From assembly GCA_003153055.1 (NCBI GenBank), contig PMBV01000321.1, forward strand, positions 9,270 to 31,249: a DNA stretch of 21,980 nucleotides, given 5' to 3'. This DNA comes from Myxococcales bacterium. Lineage in GTDB: Bacteria > Myxococcota > Myxococcia > Myxococcales > Myxococcaceae. The position numbers and the translations under genes were made by a program. The notes beneath the pieces are model-generated. The model saw only the letters and a list, made by a program, of their open reading frames with translations, had not been told where the DNA came from and made no database searches. This document shows positions 16,193 through 21,980 of this stretch, one piece after another; within the stretch, counting starts at the first letter, position 1, and every line of letters starts with the position of its first letter.

Positions 16193-17155
16193 CTACCAGG
16201 GCTGGCAGCAGCCGCTGCTTTCCGGTTGTGCAATGCAATTGTCTTTCATGAGTTTATATATCGCGTCGCCGATCAGCTTAGCGCCACTTGAATTCACATG
16301 AATGAGCGCGTCCGAGTACCAATCAGGGTGATCTTTCATCAATGGTGCGACGTCGACGAGGTAGGTTCGAAAGTCGGCCGTAGTCATGGCCGCCGCCGAT
16401 TTCTTCCCCTCCTCCACCCCGTACTTCAGGATATCCGCGCCTCCGATGGGGACGTTATCTGGGTATTGAAATATGATCACGTCCGTGGCGCCCGCTGCTT
16501 TTGCTTTCTGACCCATGGCTTCGAAATTCGTAATGCACCCTTTGATGATATCCGTACAGGCCGAATTCTTGTCAGATCCAGCCGCAAGGCAAACGACCGA
16601 AAAGATGATGTCGTTGCCACATCCGTCGGTAATGAGGGTCTTCAGCTTGGGGTACTTGGTCAACGCCGAGTCGAGCTGGCTGGGAATCTGACCGCTGTTG
16701 ATCGTCGTGAAAGGCACGGATAGATCTTGATAGGACTGGCCTGACGCAAGCGCGCGATCCGCGAGCGCCGCGGCGACGATTGCCTTGCCGATATAGGAGG
16801 GAGCAGCAACATAGGAATCTCCCGTCATTGCCACTTGATTGGGGTCCTTGAGGCACGGTGGCTTCACGCTGGCGGTACCTCCACCTGTTGCTTGGCGACC
16901 GCCGCCGGTTGCGGTGCCTCCACCTGTCGCCTGGCGACCCCCGCCGGTTGCGATGCCTCCGCCTGTTGCCTGGCGACCCCCGCCGGTTGCGGTGCCTCCA
17001 CCTGCCGCCTGCCCGCCGCCGCTCCCCGCGTCTTCGCCGGAGCCAGGACCTGCGTCGCGGTCGTCCTCCGAGGCAGGGGTTGATCCACCGCAACTGCTCG
17101 ACGCTAGCCAGAAGGCGCTGAAGATGACGGCTACGCGTACCAGCTTGTGTCTCAT
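16193..17155 (-). CDS. secreted SGNH/GDSL-type hydrolase lipoprotein with repetitive linker
   Basis: The product is 320 aa. A leader ends ASSSC (Cys at residue 22, acceptable lipobox). A low-complexity Gly/Ala/Thr linker (about 35-96) contains three 13-residue repeats. The catalytic domain (about 105-310) shows SGNH blocks: GDS (S114), GCGND (N181) and DALIH (D282, H286). The last motif has one residue more than the usual DxxH. It is therefore likely a serine esterase, acting outside the cell; the substrate is unknown. Start at ATG 17155 with AAGGAG seven bases upstream; an in-frame TTG at 17251 is less likely. Two sampled 60-base lines are 55-57 percent GC, against about 70 percent in the TPR genes, suggesting acquisition by transfer. 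It faces the GH53 gene, so removal of acyl groups from the same polysaccharide is a reasonable but unproven idea. Confidence 0.85.
   Translation of the reverse strand: MRHKLVRVAVIFSAFWLASSSCGGSTPASEDDRDAGPGSGEDAGSGGGQAAGGGTATGGGRQATGGGIATGGGRQATGGGTATGGGRQATGGGTASVKPPCLKDPNQVAMTGDSYVAAPSYIGKAIVAAALADRALASGQSYQDLSVPFTTINSGQIPSQLDSALTKYPKLKTLITDGCGNDIIFSVVCLAAGSDKNSACTDIIKGCITNFEAMGQKAKAAGATDVIIFQYPDNVPIGGADILKYGVEEGKKSAAAMTTADFRTYLVDVAPLMKDHPDWYSDALIHVNSSGAKLIGDAIYKLMKDNCIAQPESSGCCQPW
16874..17011 (-). repeat. 39-base coding minisatellite in the SGNH lipoprotein linker
   Basis: Three full units (16874-16912, 16913-16951, 16952-16990) and a partial fourth (16991-17011) encode a 13-residue Gly-rich unit with GGGRQATGGG. 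Units differ by only a few bases, so the array is young or kept uniform by slippage. Being 39 bases long, gain or loss of a unit keeps the frame. Confidence 0.9.
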
Positions 17156-17258
17156 GGCGTGGCTCCTTCGTGTTGTGGGGTACGAGCGGTACGAGGCCAC
17201 CTCGCATTCATGTCGGAAACCCCGGATCGGAGAAACGAACCGCAAGACCAACGATCGC

Positions 17259-17294
17259 CTACCGCATGGTATTTTTTAATCTACCAATCGGTAG
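17259..17294. promoter_or_regulatory. twin operator-like boxes CTACC-N4-GGTA
   Basis: CTACC-GCAT-GGTA lies at 17259-17271 and CTACC-AATC-GGTAG at 17281-17294. The starts are 22 bases apart, about two helical turns, with an AT-rich TATTTTTTAAT between them. Such inverted repeats are typical of dimeric repressor sites (TetR type for instance). The right box overlaps the spacer and -10 of the predicted SGNH promoter and the left one its start region. No regulator gene is in the window nearby. Confidence 0.5.
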
Positions 17295-17306
17295 TTTTGG
17301 GGGCAA
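17278..17306 (-). promoter_or_regulatory. predicted promoter of the SGNH lipoprotein gene
   Basis: On the minus strand TTGCCC (17301-17306, -35) and TAGATT (17278-17283, -10) are 17 bases apart, each 4 of 6 to consensus. The start point would be near 17270, giving a leader of about 115 bases to the ATG at 17155. The overlap with the twin boxes implies repression. Confidence 0.45.
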
Positions 17307-17408
17307 GGGCCGAAAGTGTGTCGCTCCATGGTGGGCGCGTGCTCAGATCTGACTACCGGACCCGTGGGACTACTCGACCCGCGGAGCGAGCGGCTTCGTG
17401 GATCGTGA

Positions 17409-17480
17409 CGACCGTGGGTGGCTTCGGGGCCGGTGGTGGTGGGCCTCCTGGTGGCGCGATGGCTCACTCGAGGCGGGTAG
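17409..17480 (+). pseudogene. possible C-terminal membrane-helix fragment (CrcB tail?)
   Basis: After an in-frame TGA at 17406 the frame reads RPWVASGPVVVGLLVARW, then LTRGG and a TAG at 17478-17480. A hydrophobic helix ending in basic residues just before a DUF190-like start is what the tail of a crcB-type membrane protein would look like, since crcB and DUF190 genes are frequent neighbours. Only 23 codons remain, so this is weak. Confidence 0.25.
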
Positions 17481-17529
17481 CTCGAGGAGGCTCGAGCACG
17501 AGGACGTGGATCAATCGAAGGAGGACGAC

Positions 17530-17577
17530 ATGCGAGTGCTCGTTGGCGAGCAGCGGCTGGTGCGGATCTTCATCGCC
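17530..17577 (+). pseudogene. 5' fragment of a DUF190-like gene
   Basis: ATG 17530 has AAGGAGG a few bases upstream and reads MRVLVGEQRLVRIFI. That is how DUF190 proteins begin (a Met, GE, then LxRIFIGE). The match ends at residue 15-16; the expected GE and the remaining 80-odd residues are missing and the frame runs instead into the antisense of the truncated lipoprotein gene, stopping at 17706. A good ribosome site and start with no body means a gene cut by a rearrangement near 17577. Confidence 0.45.
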
Positions 17578-18301
17578 CCAGTGAGATCTGACGCGAGGTC
17601 CCTCCCACCAAATCGACCAGCACCAGCGCCCAGTCGGTGTGCGACCGCATGTCGAGGGCAAGGGCACGCCGCCCGTCGACGCTCACGTCTTGAAGCCAAC
17701 CGTTGATCGACGGCTCGCGGAAGACGAGGCGAGCCGGAGCCTCCGACTCGAACTCATCAGCGTAAATGGAGAGCCCCCGCGCCTCCTTCCAGCGCGCCTC
17801 GAAGTAGTACCGCCCCGGTTGCTCCCGGGCGATGAAAGGGCCGAACTGATACATGCTGCCCACGGCGCCCGCGCGCTGAGCGAGGTGGGCGCCACCCGCA
17901 GTGTCGATGCGGCAGAAGCCCGCGCGACATCGGAACGCCACCTGTTTCCCGTCAGGGGAAATCACCCGACGAGCGCCGGTTCCGTCCGGCACGCCCTCCG
18001 CGAAATGGGTGAGCTGCACGGGAGCCGCACCGGTGGCTTGGAGAGAGCCGCGAAACAGCTGCGGAGCCCCCTTTCTCGTGGAGAGGAACACGTAGTCCGA
18101 CGTGCCCCCGACCAAGCTGGCGCCGTAGCTCTCGACTTGCCGCGCGGGGACCTTGCGTGCGCCCTCGGGAGGATCGGCGGGTGCCTCCCCACACCGGCTC
18201 AAGGCCTCCACCCCTGCGTTTCGGGCCACAGGCATTCTGCCACGCGGTTCGCCCGCGCACCCAAGGGCGCCAATCACCAACAGGACCCACCTCACGTTCA
18301 C
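17570..18301 (-). CDS. truncated beta-propeller-type lipoprotein (TolB/PD40-like or S9 peptidase N-terminal part)
   Basis: The product is 243 aa with a lipobox GALGC (Cys at residue 15) and then propeller-like repeats: SDYVFLSTRKGAPQLFRGSL, RRVISPDGKQVAFRCR, ARGLSIYADEF and LQDVSVDGRRALALDM. SPDGKQVAF and SVDGRRALA are the classic PD40/WD40-like blade motif. Such proteins normally continue for several more blades or into a peptidase domain; this one stops after GGTSRQISLGR, and its last codons run into the cut DUF190-like gene. I chose GTG 18301, with GGAGG eight bases upstream; GTG 18295 is possible. The coding part is intact, so a shortened protein may be made, but it is probably a 3'-truncated gene. 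Confidence 0.65.
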   Translation of the reverse strand: MNVRWVLLVIGALGCAGEPRGRMPVARNAGVEALSRCGEAPADPPEGARKVPARQVESYGASLVGGTSDYVFLSTRKGAPQLFRGSLQATGAAPVQLTHFAEGVPDGTGARRVISPDGKQVAFRCRAGFCRIDTAGGAHLAQRAGAVGSMYQFGPFIAREQPGRYYFEARWKEARGLSIYADEFESEAPARLVFREPSINGWLQDVSVDGRRALALDMRSHTDWALVLVDLVGGTSRQISLGR

Positions 18302-18402
18302 CTCAGTTCCCTCCGCTCTTCCTTCGCTGCGCCCTCGAGCGACTCTCGGGGCGACGCATGGAGATCCTACCTCACCGCCTCGTTTCGACGATGGCGAACG
18401 AG

Positions 18403-18476
18403 AGGTCGCTCGGTGCCGCGGGAAGCTCGACGGGTGGCGCAACGCTGTGGTGGTCGTCGTGGCGATCCCCGCCTGA
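18403..18476 (+). pseudogene. remnant of the FIST gene 3' end
   Basis: In frame from 18406 it reads VARCRGKLDGWRNA, then VVVVVAIPA and TGA (18474-18476). The intact FIST gene ends VARYRGKLDGWHNA followed by the same nine residues and TGA. Sequence upstream of 18403 is unrelated and leads into the truncated lipoprotein promoter region. Confidence 0.82.
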
Positions 18477-18552
18477 GGAGAAGTCGGCCTCCTTACGCCT
18501 TGTAGGGGACCGGGCTGTCGTCGTCCTCGTCAGCCCTGTACCTCTCGCCGCG
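18403..18552. repeat. right copy of the 150-base imperfect direct repeat
   Basis: This matches 14022-14168 at about 90 percent identity. Here the right half is the functional 3' end of the 960-aa gene and the left half is dead FIST sequence, the reverse of the left copy. Confidence 0.85.
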
Positions 18553-21375
18553 GGTCGACCATTCTTGGATCCGCAGACGCACTTGGCTCTTCAAGAGGAC
18601 GCCGTTGACGCACAGGCTCGGGTTGCCCTTCGCCGCATCGGACCCACTGGCGCCAATGACAAAACTGTCCACCTGCCCGACAGCCGAGGGGAAGAACACG
18701 CAACAGTAGTAGTCCTCGAGGGTCTTGGGCTTCTTCGGCGCGACCTGCCGCACGAGGAAGTTGCGGACGTTCTCCAGTTGTTGGTCCGGCGACATCGCCT
18801 TGAGCTCGTTCCGGTACGCAGTGGCGCGGGCATCAACCGTCAGGTGGCCCAGACTCTTGAGTCGAGCAATGACGTCGGTCGGATCGACTTTCGGGTCGTT
18901 GGCGATCTCCTGGATCTTCTCGTCGGTTTTGACGATGAACTGAATGAGGCCAATGGCGCCTATGCCATTCTCGATGCTGGGCGAAAGCTGGCCCCCAGTC
19001 TCACAGGCCATGATGACCATGAGGTAATCGGCCACGACCAGCGAATCGGTGCACCCCTCGGTGGTGAGGCTGCCGGCCACGCTGAGGAGCTTCTTCTTGA
19101 ACGCCGCCGACACGCACTTGCCGAAGCGGAGCAGGCCCTTCACCGAGCGCGGCCGGGAGGAGCCCTCGACGACCATCGGCGGTGGCAATGTCATGGCCTT
19201 GAGCACGCTGCCCTCTGGCGAGGCGGACTCAGCCGCCACGAGCACCCTGCCCTTCTTGAGCGCGTCGTCGAGATTGCTTGGGTCGTTCAGCCATGCTCCG
19301 AAGAGCCCACTGGGAGCGACCAGCCCGCCGGTGCCGCTCGGCAAATCATACGATGGGTTGATATAGCCCAGGGGAATCCGGCGCTGGTCGGCCAGTTCCT
19401 CGTAGAAGGCGAAGAGCAGGCGCTGCTTGGTGGTGGTCTTGGTGTCGAGGTGCGTTGGAATGTAGTGCGTATTGCACCAGAGCCTCCGGCGGCCGTCATC
19501 TCGACCTCGCTGCCCGGTGAGCGCGATGGGCCCCTCCAGGCTGGGCGTGCACTTCAATCGCTGGGACGCATCGTGGGCACTGGGAGACTCGACAGTGACC
19601 GTGGCTTCGACCTCCTTGCCGAGGATTCGCTGGTCGCCCAGGGCGAGCGATGCCCTCCGCACATGAGGAGAAGGGGCGGTCACGGTCAGCGGGATCTCCA
19701 CCGGGTCCTTTCCTGACTCCTCGACTCGCAGCGCGTAGGTTGCCTTCGCCTTGCCCCAGTAAGCCAGGTCTCCGGCAAGGTGGTAACCAATCACCAGGTT
19801 CTCGCCCTCGACGCTGAAGCGAATGGAGCTGACGTGCGGGACACAGACCGGATCGCCAGGGAGTCCTTCGCTCAAGACCGCCACCGCATTTCCCGCGGTC
19901 ACACCGTCGAGCAGGTCCTCGGGCGCGGCGAGCCGAAACTTCAACGGGTCGACAGAGATGATCTCAGTGATTGGCTGGGCCTCGGGCGTATTCGTCACCT
20001 GGCGATCGAACGAGAACGTGGCGAAGTAGGTGGGATAGGCCGCCTTGGTGAGCCACTCGGAACCGGGCAACCGGTCGAGGCCGAAGACCAGCTCGAAACG
20101 GCCGTGGTCCTCAAGGAGCACGGCCTGAGTCGCGACTTCGTGCACGGCGAGGCGTGGTCGTGGGCTCGTCGCACCCGGCGCCTGCCCCGGGCGATCGGCC
20201 TTCTTGTCTTTTTTGTCCGCTGGCGCTTCGAGCACGATGGGGCGGGCACCCCAAATGGTCACCGCGAGATTCCACCGGAGCGAGCCGAGGTCCTTCGAGA
20301 GCCCTCGTATCTCGCCCTGAACCACCACGTCTCGAGCGACGTCTGGAGGGAGCGTCGAGAACGTACGTACCGTCTCGACACCCCTCTTGGCGACCCACAT
20401 GGGCCGAACGATCGCGGTGAAGCTCTCCAGTGCTGGTCGTACGACTGGGACGCCGCGCCCCAGCTCCTGGAGCCCCCAGAGCGTCGTGAAGCTCGCCCCA
20501 CCGTCGAAGGAGGCCTCGAGCGTGAGGTCGAAATCATACGCTCCCTGCTCCTCGGCCTTGTAGCACGTCAGGTAGCGGTAGGCATCTTGCCGCGCCGTGC
20601 CGACCACCCACGTACGGGCCTTGAGCTCGCCCCGCCACACCAGCACCTCGACGGTGTTTTCCTTCTGCTTTTCCTGTCGCGACTCCTTGCGGGTGACGCG
20701 ATGTTCCTTGGGCCCAGTGGTGACTTCCACGAAGTACCTCTCGACCCGCTCGACGATGCTCGCCCTCAGGACGAGGCCGGAAAGCTCCGCCAAGCGCCGA
20801 TCGATGTCTGGGGTGATGACCACGCAATCGCCGATTTCGGCCAGGGCTGGTGGGGCGGCAAGCCCAGCGAGGCCGAGATCCGCGGCGAGGTCGAAGGCGT
20901 ACGTGAGCACGTCTTTGACGATGGTCGCGTGAGGGAACAGGGGCGCCAGCGAGAAGCGCACCGTGCCCTTGCCGAAAAGCGACGCCGTCACCACGTCGAT
21001 GCTGGCGGTCATCGCATACTTCCCGTCAGAGCCCTTCTCGAGCGAGAACGCCCCGGCGTCATAGTGGTGGGAGCACGTCACCCCCATGAGCTTCCGCTCG
21101 ACGTCGCAGAGCACGTTGCAGCTGAGGCTCCGAGGGAGGTTCTCGCCGGTCCCCGAGAAGGCGAGCTCGAGTTGGAGTCGCGGCCACTTCTTTCCCCCCG
21201 CGCCCTCGGTCTCGACCTTCTTCAGCACCGGCGATTTCGATGAGGCAAGGCTGAGCGAGGTCTTGGGCACCGCCGTCACGCCGATGGCCAGCTCCGCCCC
21301 AGCGACGAGCTCGATGGTCGTCTCGTTGAAGGGGCTGACCGCCCCGGTGCCTGACTGTCCAGAGTTCCCGCTCAT
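18493..21375 (-). CDS. 960-aa protein with C-terminal lysozyme-like transglycosylase domain
   Basis: Residues 1-700 are beta-rich and unrecognised, with no signal peptide or membrane helix. Residues about 770-905 look like a soluble lytic transglycosylase / lysozyme-like fold: E792 in ACETGGQLSPSI as catalytic acid, then GAIGLIQFI (the conserved G-x-GL-x-QF element), then a helix MSPDQQLENVRNFL. It would cleave peptidoglycan. Such domains occur in tail-like injection systems, phage structural proteins and secreted effectors, and the lack of a leader argues for one of those rather than for Sec export. The tail is acidic (DEDDDSP). I chose ATG 21375, with GGAGAG seven bases upstream; ATG 21390 is also in frame. 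The upstream gene ends only a few bases away, so they form an operon. Confidence 0.8.
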   Translation of the reverse strand: MSGNSGQSGTGAVSPFNETTIELVAGAELAIGVTAVPKTSLSLASSKSPVLKKVETEGAGGKKWPRLQLELAFSGTGENLPRSLSCNVLCDVERKLMGVTCSHHYDAGAFSLEKGSDGKYAMTASIDVVTASLFGKGTVRFSLAPLFPHATIVKDVLTYAFDLAADLGLAGLAAPPALAEIGDCVVITPDIDRRLAELSGLVLRASIVERVERYFVEVTTGPKEHRVTRKESRQEKQKENTVEVLVWRGELKARTWVVGTARQDAYRYLTCYKAEEQGAYDFDLTLEASFDGGASFTTLWGLQELGRGVPVVRPALESFTAIVRPMWVAKRGVETVRTFSTLPPDVARDVVVQGEIRGLSKDLGSLRWNLAVTIWGARPIVLEAPADKKDKKADRPGQAPGATSPRPRLAVHEVATQAVLLEDHGRFELVFGLDRLPGSEWLTKAAYPTYFATFSFDRQVTNTPEAQPITEIISVDPLKFRLAAPEDLLDGVTAGNAVAVLSEGLPGDPVCVPHVSSIRFSVEGENLVIGYHLAGDLAYWGKAKATYALRVEESGKDPVEIPLTVTAPSPHVRRASLALGDQRILGKEVEATVTVESPSAHDASQRLKCTPSLEGPIALTGQRGRDDGRRRLWCNTHYIPTHLDTKTTTKQRLLFAFYEELADQRRIPLGYINPSYDLPSGTGGLVAPSGLFGAWLNDPSNLDDALKKGRVLVAAESASPEGSVLKAMTLPPPMVVEGSSRPRSVKGLLRFGKCVSAAFKKKLLSVAGSLTTEGCTDSLVVADYLMVIMACETGGQLSPSIENGIGAIGLIQFIVKTDEKIQEIANDPKVDPTDVIARLKSLGHLTVDARATAYRNELKAMSPDQQLENVRNFLVRQVAPKKPKTLEDYYCCVFFPSAVGQVDSFVIGASGSDAAKGNPSLCVNGVLLKSQVRLRIQEWSTRGERYRADEDDDSPVPYKA

Positions 21376-21393
21376 TCGTCCACTCTCCATCCC

Positions 21394-21980
21394 TCACGGG
21401 CCATACGGGCTCGGCCCGAGGTACTTCCCGGTGTAGCAGTAGATTTCATTCACCCGAGGGAAGTTCCTCACCACGTCGGAAGCAGCGAGGGAGTGGCGAC
21501 GCCCGGTGAAGAAGTCCTCCACGTCGACGACCTTCGTCCCTGCGATTGGAGATCCCCAGGAGAACTGTCGCGCGGTCGGCTCTTTGCAGCCGGGCGACTC
21601 GCACAGCCACAGCTTGCCCTTGAGATCGTAGCGGGCGATGTAGAATGTCTGGGCGAGCTGCGCGGACCCGAAGAGCACCGATGCGACGCCGTTGAGGTCC
21701 CAGTCGATGACGTGCTCCGGGACCTCACACATCGAGTCGACTCGCCTCGGAGAATTTTCAACCTCCTCCACCGGCATCCAGCGCCTGGGAAGCTGCACGA
21801 TGCGGCTGAAGGAGTCTGGCTCGAGGATGGCGCTCCTCCGCACCTCGGAGACTCGCCCTACCGCTGGGCGCTCGGCCATCGGCGCGAGAGCCTGCTCGAG
21901 GACACCGGGCTCGGCGTACCACCTCCGCGTCGCGACGCTCACCTTCAGGGTCCCCCCGTCGCCCGAGAAGGTGCCCGAGT
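21394..21980 (-). CDS. C-terminal part of an unrecognised protein, N-terminus beyond the window
   Basis: The frame is open from the right edge for 194 codons. It reads through GDGGTLKVSVATRRWY, then an alpha/beta stretch with RIVQLPRRWMPVEEV, FYIARYDLKGKLWLCESPGC and a Tyr/Pro-rich end YCYTGKYLGPSPYGP. No family motif is visible. An internal GTG at 21942 could be mistaken for a start but has no clear ribosome site and the frame continues upstream. It ends 18 bases before the start chosen for the 960-aa gene, same strand, so the two products probably work together. Confidence 0.7.
   Translation of the reverse strand, partial: SGTFSGDGGTLKVSVATRRWYAEPGVLEQALAPMAERPAVGRVSEVRRSAILEPDSFSRIVQLPRRWMPVEEVENSPRRVDSMCEVPEHVIDWDLNGVASVLFGSAQLAQTFYIARYDLKGKLWLCESPGCKEPTARQFSWGSPIAGTKVVDVEDFFTGRRHSLAASDVVRNFPRVNEIYCYTGKYLGPSPYGP

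Larger units (their letters stand above)
17156..17529. other. mostly non-coding junction region
   Basis: About 370 bases lie between the SGNH start and the DUF190-like fragment. Apart from the promoter, operator-like boxes and a short hydrophobic tail fragment listed separately, I see no intact gene, RNA or repeat. Confidence 0.6.

Noticed and set aside
16874..17011. CRISPR-like array of 39-base units
   Set aside because: The units are contiguous without spacers and encode an in-frame Gly-rich peptide, so it is a coding minisatellite.
17345..17592. Nine-base repeat AGATCTGAC at 17345 and 17584
   Set aside because: It is near the breakpoint but too short to exclude chance; flanking bases do not match.
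14022..18552. Integrative element with attL/attR at the FIST gene end
   Set aside because: No integrase or recombinase gene lies between the repeats, and the copies are about 90 percent identical over 150 bases with dead gene ends on both sides, which fits duplication and decay better than a recent site-specific insertion.
19780..21243. 487-codon plus-strand frame
   Set aside because: It lies opposite the transglycosylase gene; the minus strand carries the catalytic motif, a plausible start and operon spacing.
21394..21942. Complete 182-codon gene starting at GTG 21942
   Set aside because: The frame stays open to the window edge and no ribosome site precedes that GTG, so it is the end of a longer gene.

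Overview
The window looks like chromosomal DNA of a myxobacterium (Myxococcota). It is GC-rich with strong third-position G/C bias and is full of secreted, lipoprotein and TPR proteins. It also holds a gene set I recognise as the Glt/Nfs trans-envelope family of gliding motility and spore-coat assembly. I cannot fix the genus.

Region 1 (1-12903) is a coherent envelope-machine locus. A lipoprotein with a von Willebrand A-like domain, a cysteine-rich insert and thrombospondin type 3 calcium repeats (CglD-like) is transcribed leftward off the window edge. Divergent from it runs a seven-gene operon: a small exported GltF/CglF-like protein; an FHA / single-TM / AgmX-PglI C-terminal protein (GltG/NfsG-like); an outer-membrane beta-barrel (GltH/CglE-like); a GltC/NfsC-like TPR protein; a 1113-aa GltD/AgmU-like TPR protein; an unrecognised lipoprotein; a coiled-coil lipoprotein; and a TPR-array protein (GltE/AglT-like). 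Four consecutive junctions are 4-base GTGA or ATGA overlaps, so the subunits are probably translationally coupled. Together they would link a cytoplasmic FHA domain through the periplasm to the outer membrane. No TolQR/AglRQS-type motor is in the window.

Region 2 (12917-14168) is an intact FIST-domain sensor gene followed by a short dead remnant of another gene's 3' end.

Region 3 (14169-18402) is a mosaic insert between two imperfect direct copies of a 150-base segment. It carries a secreted GH53 endo-galactanase with a carbohydrate-binding domain, a convergent SGNH/GDSL lipoprotein of visibly lower GC with a 39-base coding minisatellite and a promoter covered by twin operator-like boxes, and then debris: a possible membrane-protein tail, the first 16 codons of a DUF190-like gene, and a beta-propeller lipoprotein cut short at the same point.

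Region 4 (18403-21980) starts with a dead copy of the FIST gene's last 24 codons. A 960-aa protein with a C-terminal lysozyme-like transglycosylase domain and no signal peptide follows on the minus strand, preceded by the end of an unrecognised gene that runs off the right edge. The two reciprocal remnants (FIST tail beside the 960-aa gene, 960-aa-gene tail beside FIST) show that FIST and this gene were once convergent neighbours and were separated by duplication or insertion.
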